Shown: positions 44,061 through 54,598, counted from the stretch's first letter. The stretch: 64,000 nucleotides of DNA from Robinsoniella peoriensis (GCF_042680125.1 NZ_JBHTNY010000025.1), one strand, 5' to 3'. Made by a program: numbers and translations. The notes: generated by a model not told the origin, from the sequence alone.

Positions 44061-45035
44061 ATGAATAGAAAAGTAAAAGGCATTTGCCTCACACTATTTT
44101 TACCCCTGGGAATTTACATTCTATTTCTGATTTTTTCACCCGGGCGGTTTGGTAGTTTATCAGTATTACGGGCAATTTTTATCCAGTCTTTTATACCGCT
44201 GCTCTGTGCTTTTGGTATGGTATTCGGACGTTCTATGCGAATGCTGGATCTTAGCATTGGAGCCAGAATCATAGCTGCAAGTATGGCGGGGGGAATTGTT
44301 GCAATGAAGTACCATACCGGTCTTGCAGGCCTCATAATCGTGACGATAGCAGTCAGTATTGTATTAGGAATTATATGTGGACTGGTATTTAAATATTTTA
44401 AAATTCCTTCTATTGTGGTGTCTCTGGTTATTGCTATGATATTTGAAGTAATCGGTGCAAAAGTAACCGGCGGACAGGGTTTTTTGAAACTGGATAAGGA
44501 TCTGACAATTTTAGGAGGAATGCCGTATAATCTGATTGTTGTAATTATAGCAGCTGTTTTGTTCTATTTAGTTTATTATAAAACAAAGTTTTGTTATAAT
44601 GTTAGAGCGATCAGTGGAGATGAACTGATCGCCAAAGGTAATGGAATAAATGTGCCAAGAACAAAATTCCTGGCATATGTAATTGGTAGTTTTTTTATAG
44701 GAATTGCTGCAATTGTACAGATTAGCTATGCTTCTTCCATGTCTGCAAAGTTGAGCATGGAGAGTTTATCTATGGCATTTAAACCGCTTATGGCAATGAT
44801 TATTGGGGTACAGCTTCAGAATTATGTTGGTATTCCTTTTGGAATATTTATAGGTTCATTTATGATATCAACCCTGTTTTCTGGTTTAGTGGCATTGGGC
44901 TTTCCTGCTCCGTCACAGGATATTGCACTGGGAATATTCCTGGTAATTGTCATATCCATATCTACGAATACGCAAAAACTGTCAATGATATGGGAACGAG
45001 TGTTCAGAAAAAGAAACCAGCCGGAACATATTTGA
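44061..45035 (+). CDS. Sugar ABC transporter permease (RbsC type), second
   Basis: About 324 residues, nine or so membrane helices, with FGMVFGRSMRMLDLSIGARI in the usual permease loop region. The start at 44061 (MNRKVKG) has AAAGGAAC upstream; an earlier in-frame TTG overlaps the lipoprotein gene and lacks a site. It is clearly diverged from the first permease, so the importer is probably a heterodimer. Confidence 0.9.
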   Translation: MNRKVKGICLTLFLPLGIYILFLIFSPGRFGSLSVLRAIFIQSFIPLLCAFGMVFGRSMRMLDLSIGARIIAASMAGGIVAMKYHTGLAGLIIVTIAVSIVLGIICGLVFKYFKIPSIVVSLVIAMIFEVIGAKVTGGQGFLKLDKDLTILGGMPYNLIVVIIAAVLFYLVYYKTKFCYNVRAISGDELIAKGNGINVPRTKFLAYVIGSFFIGIAAIVQISYASSMSAKLSMESLSMAFKPLMAMIIGVQLQNYVGIPFGIFIGSFMISTLFSGLVALGFPAPSQDIALGIFLVIVISISTNTQKLSMIWERVFRKRNQPEHI

Positions 45036-45102
45036 AAATCAATAATGCGATTGCTACTAAGCACAAATTATGAAAACTCAGTTGAAAAAGAGGAGGATAC
45101 TT

Positions 45103-46623
45103 GTGGAACAGTTAAAAGTAATGATTGTGGACGACGATATGCTGTCAGTAGATTATATAAAGAATCTGATTCAATGGGAAACTTATGGATTTGAAGTATC
45201 CCAGACAGCTTATAATGGAAAACAAGCTTTAAAATTATTTGACAAGTGTCCGGTTCAGCTGCTGATCACGGATATTAGTATGCCTCTTATGGATGGAATT
45301 GAACTGATCCGGGAGGTAAAGAAGCAATATCCAGAAACCAGAACAATTTTGCTGACAGCATACAGTGAATTTGAATATGCCAGAGCCGCAGTAACAGCAG
45401 GAGTTGACTATTATATTATTAAGGACGAGATGACTAAGGAAGTGCTGGCACAGAAACTGGCTTCCATAAAAAAGACAATTGGTAATATAAAACATATCTC
45501 CGGTATCCTTTTTCAAAAAGCATTGATTGATTTTTTTACAGAAGGGGAGGACTTTGTAGCGGAGAGATATCAGAATCAGGAAATCCTGTCTTTTTTTAGC
45601 CAGTCATATCCATGTATTCTTCTGGAACAAAATGAAGCGTGGAGATCGTGGGATGAAGGGGAAAACCATCTGGATACGTCAATGGCCGAGATCCTGAAAA
45701 TTATTTTGGAAGAAATCGGGAATGATAACCTTATGCAGTTTGGCATATTACCTTTTCACCAGATCTTGCTGTTTTTCAGACCGGATGGATCAGGTTATGA
45801 TTATAAGCAATATCAGAGAATCATTCAAATGAGCAGTCGTTTGGTTGATCTCCTAAGAGAAGATAAAAAAGTTTTTACCGCTTATTATATGTATTTACCT
45901 GTTTCAGTAACTTATATCAATAAATTTATTAAGAACCGGTTAGACAGCTATGCTTTTCTTCATGGGTGTAAAAAAGCTTATTGCATGGAGGAATGCACGG
46001 TGACAGAGTCCCGGGAAGGAAAATCAGTTAGAGAAGAACAGGTAAAAAAGTATTTGGATGAACAGGATGAGAAAGGATTTTATTTATATGTGGAGGAGTG
46101 CCTGGCAGTACAATCCGTTGGTATAAGTATAATTTATAAAAATCTGCAAGAGTTTATGCGTATACTGGATAAAATACTGCAGAGTGACGGTTTGGAACAG
46201 GCAGACGTATTTGAAACAAAGAGCCTGTATGATATTAAAGAGATCAGAAAGTGGATACAGGATGGATTTTCCCGTCTACTGCGAAGGCGGGGAAGCATGG
46301 GTTTTCGCTGGGAGGTCAGCGAGGTTATGCGCTATGTGAGGAAACACTATCAAAGGGAGGATCTTGCAATTTCTGAGCTGGCAGGCCATGTGGGAATCAG
46401 CAACAGCCGGCTGAGTGTCCTATTTAAACAGGATACTGGAGTAACAATCAACCAGTTTATTACCGGGATACGTATTGAAAGGGCTAAGGAATTATTGCTT
46501 CAGGGTAACTATAAAGTATATGAAGTAGCGGAACAGGTGGGATATGTGACCAGTCAGTATTTGAGTAAGATTTTTTATCGGGAAACAGGCTGCTATCCGG
46601 CGGAATATAAGCGAAAGGGCTGA
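45103..46623 (+). CDS. YesN-type response regulator with AraC output domain
   Basis: About 506 residues. The receiver domain (1-125) has acidic VDDD, phospho-acceptor Asp57 (LITDISMP) and a switch Thr (LLTAYSE); the usual Lys is in IIKDEM. A long helical linker follows, then an AraC double HTH at the C-terminus (AISELAGHVGISNSRLSVLF; VAEQVGYVTSQYLSKIFY). The start is GTG at 45103, 6 bases after AGGAGG (45091-45096); ATG 45070 lacks a site. It lies between the sugar importer and its kinase, and probably activates the importer and the rhamnosidase. Confidence 0.92.
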   Translation: MEQLKVMIVDDDMLSVDYIKNLIQWETYGFEVSQTAYNGKQALKLFDKCPVQLLITDISMPLMDGIELIREVKKQYPETRTILLTAYSEFEYARAAVTAGVDYYIIKDEMTKEVLAQKLASIKKTIGNIKHISGILFQKALIDFFTEGEDFVAERYQNQEILSFFSQSYPCILLEQNEAWRSWDEGENHLDTSMAEILKIILEEIGNDNLMQFGILPFHQILLFFRPDGSGYDYKQYQRIIQMSSRLVDLLREDKKVFTAYYMYLPVSVTYINKFIKNRLDSYAFLHGCKKAYCMEECTVTESREGKSVREEQVKKYLDEQDEKGFYLYVEECLAVQSVGISIIYKNLQEFMRILDKILQSDGLEQADVFETKSLYDIKEIRKWIQDGFSRLLRRRGSMGFRWEVSEVMRYVRKHYQREDLAISELAGHVGISNSRLSVLFKQDTGVTINQFITGIRIERAKELLLQGNYKVYEVAEQVGYVTSQYLSKIFYRETGCYPAEYKRKG

Positions 46624-46627
46624 ATAA

Positions 46628-48382
46628 ATGTCGAAATTACAGAAGAGAGCAGTTCGAATGGTGATATGGATGTATCTGGCAGTACTGATAATCGGTACAT
46701 TTTTTTCATACCTGATGATATTCAAGCCGCTGAAAAAAGAAGCAATTGAAAGATATCAGGCGCAGAATAATTATGTGTTGGAAGAAATGGATTCAAATCT
46801 AAAAATCATTGAGGAGTATGCAAACAGCATTGCCTATGCAAAGGAACTTACGAATGAATTGGAATGCTATGAGAAGGATAGCGCCAACAAGAACTATGAG
46901 TATGATTTAAGCAATACCTTAAATACGCTGGTCTATGTAAAATCAGGAGTAAGAAGCATTGCTTTACATAGTTTTGAAGCACCGGTTGTATATTCCCTGA
47001 TACCTCCATCAGAAGCAGAGCAGGAAGTTCTTACAGGCAAATGGTATGAGGAACTCAGGGAGAGGAAAAGGGGCGGCGGATTTTCTCAGGGATTTTATGT
47101 CAAACAAGAGAATTCAAAAACCGTAAAGGTACTGGCTTATGGCAGGAATTTCCGGGTGCATGGACAGCGATTTACTGTAACAATTTTTCTGGACTATACA
47201 GAACTTTTTGGAAAAATAGAACGGTTCCGGGGACGGGAATTTGATAACTCGGCATGGCTGACATCCCAGAGGGAACCTCTTTTTCCAGAGCAGAATCTTA
47301 AAGGGCAGGAACAGTTAGAAGAACTGATTGCTACCGGGCAGGAGGTTGTAGAAACATCCAAAGGGGTCTGCTATATTCGTCATATTTATCAGTATCCTTA
47401 TATTTCTGTAGCTTTTGTTTCAGAAAAGAGATTATATGGTGTTTTCTCTGAATATATCAGCATGATCTTTCTGTTTTTGGCAGCATTTTTTCTGGCTTCA
47501 CTTATCGGTATATTGCTAATGATACGAAAAATTACGCGTCCTGTCTCTGATCTGTCACAAGTAATGTCAGAGGCGGTTAATCAGGATCTCAATGTCCAGC
47601 TAAATGTGAATACTGATGATGAAATAGGAGATTTAAGCAGGATCTTCAATAATATGATGGTAGATTTAAAGGATTATGTGGAAAGACTGGTCGAAAAAGA
47701 AAAGAGAGAGCAGGAGATGCGCTTTGGACTATTGGCAAGCCAGATAGATCCACACTTTGTGTGTAATACGCTCAATACAGTGAATTACCTTGCAAAACAG
47801 AAGCGAGATGAGGATGTGATTGTTGTCAGTACTGCACTTTCAAATATATTGCGGGACAGATTGAGGCTGAAAGATTTTCAGATATATGATACGGTGAAGC
47901 AGGAGGTTCTGACGGTACAGAGGTATCTGAAAATTCAGGAATACCGATATGGAAAAAAGGTAGAGGTCAGTTGGAATGTGAGCCAGGAAGTGAAGGAATG
48001 TAACATACCTAAAAATCTGATACAGCCTCTGATAGAAAATTCTCTGTTTCACGGATTAGCAGATGAAGATACAGGATAAATTGGAGGATACATAAAAATA
48101 GATATATATCAACGGGATAATGACCTTTTGATTCGTGTAACGGACAGCGGAAGAGGGATGACCCCTTCCAAAGTACAGAAACTTAGGGCAGAGCAGGCTG
48201 ATACTTCCTTAAAAGGCAGAGGAATCGGCATATCGGGAATACGGGAAAGACTAAAGATTTTATATCACGACAAATATGCATTCAGTATCGAAAGTACAAT
48301 AGGCAGGGGGACTGCAGTGCAGATAGAGATTTTAAATGTGTGTAAATCAGAGGAACTTATGGAGGTGGATAGTATTGAATAG
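46628..48382 (+). pseudogene. YesM-type sensor histidine kinase interrupted by an in-frame stop
   Basis: The first 483 codons encode a normal YesM kinase: helix at about 10-32, extracytoplasmic sensor, helix at about 275-297, HAMP, His376 in IDPHFVCN, and N-box LIENSLFHG. A TAA at 48077-48079 then stops it. The same frame continues without shift (IGGYIKIDIYQ, DSGRGMTPSKVQ, GRGIGISGIRERL) to a stop at 48380-48382, supplying the missing half of the ATPase domain. A single base change (AAA Lys to TAA) explains this. The truncated protein lacks the G-boxes and should not autophosphorylate. Sequencing error or readthrough remain possible. Confidence 0.85.
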
Positions 48383-51080
48383 TACAATGAGAATTGTAAA
48401 TACCTATGTGGAGTACAGGGAGAATCCTTTGGGAATTGATGTAGAGAAACCCAGATTTTCCTGGATACTGGAAGATGAAAGACGCGACAGCTTCCAGGAA
48501 GCTTATCAGATTCAAACAGCAGCAGATGATGGATTCGGGCATATATTATGGGATACCGGAAGGATTCATTCAAGCGATTCTATACAGATACCTTATGGTG
48601 GAGAACCTATGAAATCCAGAAAACGGTACTATTATCGCATTAAGGTATGGAACCATAAGTGGGAGGAAAGCGAATGGAGTAAAACGGCATGGTGGGAAAC
48701 CGCTTTTATGGATTATCGGGAGTGGAATGCAGACTGGATAACACCGGAATATGATTTTCAGGCACCTAAAAGCGCCTGCCCCGTCATGCGTACTGAGTTT
48801 CAACTAACAAAAAAAGTAAAGGAAGCCAGGGTATATGTAACTGCAAAAGGGGTATATGAACTTCGCTTAAATGGAAATAAAGTTGGTGAGGATTTTCTTA
48901 CTCCAGGATGGACTTCTTATAATAAACGGATTTTATATCAGACTTATGATGTAACAAAAATGCTTCAAACAGGAAATAACGCAATTGGTGCAGTGATTGG
49001 AAGCGGATGGTATAAAGGGGAACTTGGATGGAGATCCAGAAGAAATCTGTATGGTGGTAGGGAAGCTTTGATACTGGAACTTCACATCATTTATGAAGAT
49101 GGGACTTCTCAGGAAATTCTAAGCGGACCAGACTGGACTTCTTCTTACCGGGGACCGATTCTTTATGCAGAAAATTATCATGGGGAGACATATGATGCGA
49201 GGCTTGAAATGCCGTGGGATATTTCCGGGATTGAGAGGGAAGCATGGTTTGGAGTACGACCAATGGGTAGAATGCCAAAAGATATACTAAGGGCACAGGA
49301 ATGTGAGTGTGTGAAAATCCGGGAGATTCTCAGACCAAAGGCACTATTCCGTACCCCCAACGGAGAAACTATACTGGATATGGGACAAAACATGACAGGC
49401 TGGATACGTTTTCGGGTGAGTGGGAAGCCTGGCAGCAGGGTAGTTTTATCCCATGGGGAAATTCTGGATACGGATGGAAATTTCTATGTTGATAACTTAA
49501 AGGGAGCTAAGCAGAGGATAGAATATGTCTTAAAGGGCAAAGGAACAGAAGTATTCCAGCCTCACTTTACATTTCAGGGTTTTCGTTATGTTATGATAGA
49601 AGAATTTCCAGGTGAACCTCAGATTGAACAATTTGAAGGCCTGGTTTTATATTCAGATATGGAACGGACTGGATTTTTTTCCTGCTCAGATACACTATTA
49701 AATAAGCTTTATGAAAATGTGCTGTGGAGCCAGAAAGGCAATTTTTTAGATATTCCAACGGACTGTCCTCAGAGATGTGAACGTCTGGGATGGACAGCAG
49801 ATATACAAATATTTGCAGCAACGGCTGCAATGAATATGAAAATTCCGCTTTTTTTAACGAAATGGCTCCGTGATCTGGCTGCAGAACAATTCGAGAGTGG
49901 CGGAGTACCCTGGGTGGTTCCTGATATTTACGATGATACTTATGCTTATGATCTTGCCGGATATACCGGTCAAAGTGAGCAGGTAGCTGCTGCATGGGGA
50001 GATGCGGCTACAATATGTCCCTGGACACTGTATCAGCATTATGGAGATATCCGTATTTTACAGGAACAATATGACAGTATGAAAAAATATGTTGATTACA
50101 TATACCATCAGGGCGACAATCCCTTTTGTTGGGATACTGGTCATCAGTTGGGAGACTGGGTGGCGCTTGATGCACCTTATGGAAGCTTTGTAGGTGCAAC
50201 GGATACGGCCTTTGTTGCTACAGCCTATTATGCTTATTCCACCCGCATTCTGTATCAGGCGGCTGAAATAATTGGAAACCTGAAAGATGCAAGAGATTAT
50301 CGTCAGTTATATGAGAAGATACGGAGTGAATTTCAAAATAAATATGTGAGGAAAGATGGCAGCCTGAGTGTAAAAACACAGACGGCAATTGTTCTGGCAC
50401 TTCATTTCCAGTTAGTGCAGAACGAATTCAGGCAAGGCCTGGCAGATGAATTGGCAGCCTGGCTGGAAAGAACTAATTATGATCTGATAACGGGATTTGT
50501 AGGTACACCTTATATCTGTCATGTGCTCACTGCATATGGACATGCAGCTGCTGCGTATCGTTTGCTTTTGAAACAAGATTATCCGTCTTGGCTTTATCAG
50601 GTTACAAAGGGAGCCACTACGGTTTGGGAACATCTGGATGGTCTAAAACCGGATGGCACTTTATGGAATCCGAGAATGAATTCTTTTAATCACTATGCAT
50701 ATGGATCTGTAGCCGAATGGCTTTATAAAGGTGTTACAGGAATTAGTATTGGTGAGCATGGAGCAGGATACAGACATTTTCAGTTTGCACCGGAAATCGG
50801 AGGTGGTATCAACTGGGCAGAGACTGTTTTAACAACGATGTATGGAGAAATACGGGCATTCTGGCGACGATGTGAAGATAAAATAGACTTCCATTTGAAG
50901 GTTCCTGTAAATACAACGGCACAAATCATACTTCCGGTAAGTCAATTGGAAAGTATCAGGGAATCAGGGAAGAGGCCGGAGCTTGGAAATGGCATACACC
51001 ATATTAAAACAGAAGGCACCAGAATTTACATCCATGTTGGTTCAGGGAATTATAATTTTGAGTGTATGGAAACTAAGTAG
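48375..51080 (+). CDS. Alpha-L-rhamnosidase, GH78, full-length form
   Basis: About 901 residues with the full GH78 order: N-terminal Ig-like domain (NPLGIDVEKPRFSWILED), Bac_rhamnosid_N sandwich (ARVYVTAKGVYELRLNGNKV), concanavalin-like domain (LDMGQNMTGWIRFRVSG), six-hairpin barrel with DIPTDCPQRCERLGWTAD (Asp463, Glu469, Asp476 in the acid region) and GATTVWEHLDGL, and a C-terminal beta-domain (GIHHIKTEGTRIYIHVGSGN). No signal peptide. A TTG start at 48375 is favoured by GGAGGTGG six bases upstream; ATG at 48387 is the alternative. It overlaps the end of the kinase frame by 8 bases. Confidence 0.94.
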   Translation: MNSTMRIVNTYVEYRENPLGIDVEKPRFSWILEDERRDSFQEAYQIQTAADDGFGHILWDTGRIHSSDSIQIPYGGEPMKSRKRYYYRIKVWNHKWEESEWSKTAWWETAFMDYREWNADWITPEYDFQAPKSACPVMRTEFQLTKKVKEARVYVTAKGVYELRLNGNKVGEDFLTPGWTSYNKRILYQTYDVTKMLQTGNNAIGAVIGSGWYKGELGWRSRRNLYGGREALILELHIIYEDGTSQEILSGPDWTSSYRGPILYAENYHGETYDARLEMPWDISGIEREAWFGVRPMGRMPKDILRAQECECVKIREILRPKALFRTPNGETILDMGQNMTGWIRFRVSGKPGSRVVLSHGEILDTDGNFYVDNLKGAKQRIEYVLKGKGTEVFQPHFTFQGFRYVMIEEFPGEPQIEQFEGLVLYSDMERTGFFSCSDTLLNKLYENVLWSQKGNFLDIPTDCPQRCERLGWTADIQIFAATAAMNMKIPLFLTKWLRDLAAEQFESGGVPWVVPDIYDDTYAYDLAGYTGQSEQVAAAWGDAATICPWTLYQHYGDIRILQEQYDSMKKYVDYIYHQGDNPFCWDTGHQLGDWVALDAPYGSFVGATDTAFVATAYYAYSTRILYQAAEIIGNLKDARDYRQLYEKIRSEFQNKYVRKDGSLSVKTQTAIVLALHFQLVQNEFRQGLADELAAWLERTNYDLITGFVGTPYICHVLTAYGHAAAAYRLLLKQDYPSWLYQVTKGATTVWEHLDGLKPDGTLWNPRMNSFNHYAYGSVAEWLYKGVTGISIGEHGAGYRHFQFAPEIGGGINWAETVLTTMYGEIRAFWRRCEDKIDFHLKVPVNTTAQIILPVSQLESIRESGKRPELGNGIHHIKTEGTRIYIHVGSGNYNFECMETK

Positions 51081-51098
51081 GCAAGGGCAGGTAGAAAA

Positions 51099-52244
51099 AT
51101 GAGTTTTAATTTGAAGAAATGTATTGTTATCCCCGACTCATTTAAAGGGACAATGACATCTGTGGAAGTGTGCCGGATTATGGAGCGTGCAATCAGAAAA
51201 CATTTTCCAAACTGCCTGATACACAGTATTCCGGTAGCTGACGGAGGTGAAGGGACAGTAGAATGTTTTGTGGCAGCGCTTGAGATGGAAAGGATAAAAA
51301 AGGAAGTTACAGGACCTTATGGAGAAAGACTGACTGCGGCTTATGCCGTAAAGGATACCATTGCAGTAATAGAAACTGCCAGTGTGGCAGGGCTGCCATA
51401 TGCGGAGAGTATTGGCCATCTGTCTCCCAGAGAAGGAATGACCTATGGTCTGGGAGAGCTGATCAGGGATGCTGTGGGGCGGGGATGTAAAACTATTATT
51501 TTAGGGCTTGGAGGAAGCTGTACCAATGACGGAGGAACCGGGATGGCACTGGCTGCAGGCGTAGTATTTTATGATAGCCATGGAAGGGAATTTACTCCCC
51601 GTCCCGATACGCTATGCAGGATTGCCGGTATAAACACGGAAAAAGCAGAAGAGCTTTTGGCAGGCTGTACAGTTATAGGTATGTGCGATATTGATAATCC
51701 CATGTACGGAGAATCTGGAGCGGCTTACATATTTGCTCCGCAGAAAGGAGCAGATCCGGCGGATGTAAGAATTTTAAACGAGAATCTCATAATATTGGGT
51801 CAGGTACTGGAAAAACATACTGGAAAGCAAATTGCACAAATGAAAGGAAGCGGTGCGGCAGGTGCCCTGGGAGCAGGGATACTGGGATTTTTAGGAGGAA
51901 AACTAGAATCCGGAATAGATACGGTTCTGGATCAGATTGAATATGAAAAAATGTTACAGGGGGCTGACATGGTTTTCACAGGAGAAGGAAGATTTGATAG
52001 TCAGAGTCTAAGAGGAAAAGTCATTGCCGGAACATCGAAGAGAGCAGGTGCATGCCAGGTCCCTGTTACGGCTGTGGTTGGCTCTATAGAGCCGGATACG
52101 GAAAAAGCATATTCCATGGGCGTTACATCCGTATTTTCCATAAACCAGAAAGCCGAAGATTTTCAAACCTCAAAATATTCCAGTAAAGAAAATCTGCATA
52201 AAACAATGGATAACCTGATGCGCTTTTACAAATCTGCAAGATAA
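51099..52244 (+). CDS. Glycerate kinase, type 1 (GlxK/GarK family)
   Basis: 381 residues. Family signatures are VIPDSFKGTMTSVEVCRIME, IPVADGGEGTVE, LGLGGSCTNDGGTGMALAAG, GSGAAGALGAGILGFLGG and VFTGEGRFDSQSLRGKV. It phosphorylates D-glycerate to 2-phosphoglycerate, the last step of routes from sugar acids or from aldehydes released by keto-deoxy aldolases. It lies 18 bases after the rhamnosidase and its stop is one base from the convergent AraC gene. Confidence 0.95.
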   Translation: MSFNLKKCIVIPDSFKGTMTSVEVCRIMERAIRKHFPNCLIHSIPVADGGEGTVECFVAALEMERIKKEVTGPYGERLTAAYAVKDTIAVIETASVAGLPYAESIGHLSPREGMTYGLGELIRDAVGRGCKTIILGLGGSCTNDGGTGMALAAGVVFYDSHGREFTPRPDTLCRIAGINTEKAEELLAGCTVIGMCDIDNPMYGESGAAYIFAPQKGADPADVRILNENLIILGQVLEKHTGKQIAQMKGSGAAGALGAGILGFLGGKLESGIDTVLDQIEYEKMLQGADMVFTGEGRFDSQSLRGKVIAGTSKRAGACQVPVTAVVGSIEPDTEKAYSMGVTSVFSINQKAEDFQTSKYSSKENLHKTMDNLMRFYKSAR

Positions 52245-52245
52245 G

Positions 52246-53136
52246 TTACAGCTTTAACAACACCTGCGTTTTCTTCCGGTATGCGCTGGGCGAAATTCCA
52301 ATGTATCTGGTGAAATATTTATTATAGTGGGAATGGTCATAGAACCCTAATGTGTGGGCGATTTCTGTGACAGGAGCATCCGTCAGAAGCAGGCGGATGC
52401 TTTTTTCAAGTTTGCATTCAATAATATAATTACTCAATGTGGAGCCGCTGATCTTTTTGACAATGCGGTTGATCTGCTGGGGATGCAGCATCAGGGTGTC
52501 AGAAATCAGAGAGATAATATCACCGCTCTGTTCATAAATATGTTCATTAATCAGCTCAGTTATCCGAATGATCCGTTCGTCAAGCTCATCTTTTTGAAAA
52601 GAATGGGATTGATAAAAGTTATCGCATAAAAGCAGTAGGATATTAAACAGACAGTTGAACTCGTATAAATCAGATAGTTCTCCAGTTATCATTTTTTTTC
52701 CAAAATAAGCAGTAAAGAAGGCATCTGCAATAGACATGGTGTTTTCTTCTAATTCCAGATGGAGCGGAGCAGAAGAAGAATTTCCATGTTTTAATAAAAA
52801 ATATTGCATCGTAGAGCAATGCAGCGATGCTGATGATAATTCATGAAACAACAATTTTGGCAGCAGATAGATATTTTTAACATGCCAGTTTTGTACCTGG
52901 GAAATGGCATGGGTTGAGCCTATGGGGATGAAGTAAATGCTCCCACGCTTCAGAGGATATATCCCATGGGAGGTGTGGTGTAAAGCACTCCCGTGGGTAG
53001 TGATGCCGATTTCAACAAATTCATGGGAATGTTCTCCCAGCCGCTCTGAATTCTCAAAAGAATAATCTTCTGAGAATATAGGGAGCGATGTGTAGTTATG
53101 TATATAATTTGTAGTTAAAATATTTTCACTTTTCAT
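52246..53136 (-). CDS. AraC-family transcriptional regulator (cupin type), first
   Basis: 296 residues. An N-terminal cupin-like domain (FVEIGITTHGSALHHTSHGI; GSIYFIPIGSTHAI) precedes two HTH motifs (ISLISDTLMLHPQQINRIVK; AHTLGFYDHSHYNKYFTRYIGISPSAYR, in part). It probably senses a sugar and activates the divergent UroD-like gene at 53384. Confidence 0.92.
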   Translation of the reverse strand: MKSENILTTNYIHNYTSLPIFSEDYSFENSERLGEHSHEFVEIGITTHGSALHHTSHGIYPLKRGSIYFIPIGSTHAISQVQNWHVKNIYLLPKLLFHELSSASLHCSTMQYFLLKHGNSSSAPLHLELEENTMSIADAFFTAYFGKKMITGELSDLYEFNCLFNILLLLCDNFYQSHSFQKDELDERIIRITELINEHIYEQSGDIISLISDTLMLHPQQINRIVKKISGSTLSNYIIECKLEKSIRLLLTDAPVTEIAHTLGFYDHSHYNKYFTRYIGISPSAYRKKTQVLLKL

Positions 53137-53261
53137 AATTGAATTATATATATATTACCATGAAAAATCAATAGTTATCATTAAAAATAAAATGAAAAGG
53201 CATTATTTTACACAAAGAAATACTTCATTTACAATCAATTCAAATCCTTCTTTATTATAAT

Positions 53262-53380
53262 AGAGTAAGATATCCCGAGACATGAGCAGAGAGGTATCTT
53301 ACCCTCGCGGCAGCAGCCAGATGATCCCGCAAGCGCGCCCATTTGACTTGTTGTTCGCGGAAATGAAAAAGGAGAAAAAT
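53262..53380 (+). other. Structured, G+C-rich leader before the UroD-like gene
   Basis: An inverted repeat (GTAAGATA at 53266-53273 and TATCTTAC at 53294-53301) is followed by about 38 bases that are roughly three-quarters G+C (53303-53340), unlike anything around it. The frame is open and continuous with the gene from 53282, so an extended N-terminus is formally possible, but the ribosome site is downstream. It does not match a riboswitch I know. Confidence 0.5.
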
Positions 53381-53383
53381 AAT

Positions 53384-54577
53384 ATGACGGCTGCGGAATG
53401 TATGTTTAAAACACTGAATTTTGAGAAAATGGATGGGGGAGGGGCTTTTGCGGAAACCTTCTTTCCCTGGGACTTAAGTGTAGACCGGTGGGTGCAGGAA
53501 GGGCTCCCGGAAAAATTCACTTCCTCGTATTTATATCCTATGCCCAAGGAGCGTTATATGAGGTATTTTAATGACTTAATGACAGAACACGTTTATGAAT
53601 ATGAGCAGTTTCTGGGATATGACGGAGTAAAAAGAATGTCATTTTGCATTCCGTTTAAAGGCTTTGACGAGAAGATTCTGGAGGATAATGAGGAATATAT
53701 TCTGAAAATGGATGAAGATGGCTGGCAGAGAGCTTATTATAAAAAGCGCTCTCTGGTAAAAGAGATTAAGCCGGTTGTGGATGGGGAAGAGGCCTGGGAG
53801 CGGTTAAAAGAAAATACTTTGCGGGAAATTGAAAAATACTGTACGGACGAAAATCTTCAGCGTACATATGGCAAATACAAAGAGGGGCATGAACGGGGAG
53901 ACTTTTCTATCCGGTTCCGGGCTTCCGGATTTTTCTGGACACCCCGGGAACTGATGGGTGTGGAAGAACAGCTAATGGCATTTTATGAAATGCCTGAATT
54001 AATCCACGAGATCAATGACTTTATTCTGAAAATATATTTACACTTTTTTGATAAGATTTTTGACATCATTAAACCGGACGTTCTCTTATTTCCTGAGGAT
54101 TTGAGCGGTGCAAACGGGCCGATGATATCACCTGGAATGTTTGACGAATTTGTAGGTTCCTATTATGAAAAATTAATTCCGTTTTTGAAGAAAAAAGGAG
54201 TAAAAAATGTATTCGTGGATACCGATGGTGATTTCCGGCAATTAATTCCTAATTTCAGAAAAGCAGGTGTGGATGGATTTCTGCCAATGGATGTTAATGC
54301 AGGAATGGATATCGTGAAGGTCAGAGAAGAGTTTCCGGACATCAAATTTATCGGGGCATACAATAAATTAGTGATCGCAGAGGGAGAAGAAGCAATCGAC
54401 CGTGAGTTTCAGCGGCTGCTTCCGGTAATCCGCCAGGGAGGATATGTGCCTGGAGCGGATCATCAGGTGGCACCTTCTACTTCTTTTCAAAATTATATGT
54501 ACTATATAAAAAGATTAAAGGAAGTGATGCAGCAGGCTGGGGCTGACAGTAAAAAAGTAAGTGAAAGCTGCGGGTGA
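53384..54577 (+). CDS. Uroporphyrinogen decarboxylase-fold protein (methyltransferase-like)
   Basis: About 397 residues of the UroD/MtaA superfamily. Barrel motifs include ISPGMFDEFVGSYYEKLIP, VFVDTDGDFRQLIPNF (Asp279, Asp281 where MtaA has its HxC) and GGYVPGADHQVAPSTSFQNY (Asp359, His360), typical of the large uncharacterised UroD-like group found near corrinoid proteins in gut clostridia. The start at 53384 has AAGGAG 8 bases upstream; the frame extends to 53282. It lacks the MtaA zinc motif, so the substrate is unknown. It is divergent from an AraC regulator. Confidence 0.85.
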   Translation: MTAAECMFKTLNFEKMDGGGAFAETFFPWDLSVDRWVQEGLPEKFTSSYLYPMPKERYMRYFNDLMTEHVYEYEQFLGYDGVKRMSFCIPFKGFDEKILEDNEEYILKMDEDGWQRAYYKKRSLVKEIKPVVDGEEAWERLKENTLREIEKYCTDENLQRTYGKYKEGHERGDFSIRFRASGFFWTPRELMGVEEQLMAFYEMPELIHEINDFILKIYLHFFDKIFDIIKPDVLLFPEDLSGANGPMISPGMFDEFVGSYYEKLIPFLKKKGVKNVFVDTDGDFRQLIPNFRKAGVDGFLPMDVNAGMDIVKVREEFPDIKFIGAYNKLVIAEGEEAIDREFQRLLPVIRQGGYVPGADHQVAPSTSFQNYMYYIKRLKEVMQQAGADSKKVSESCG

Positions 54578-54598
54578 ATTGCAGGATAATAATGAAGG

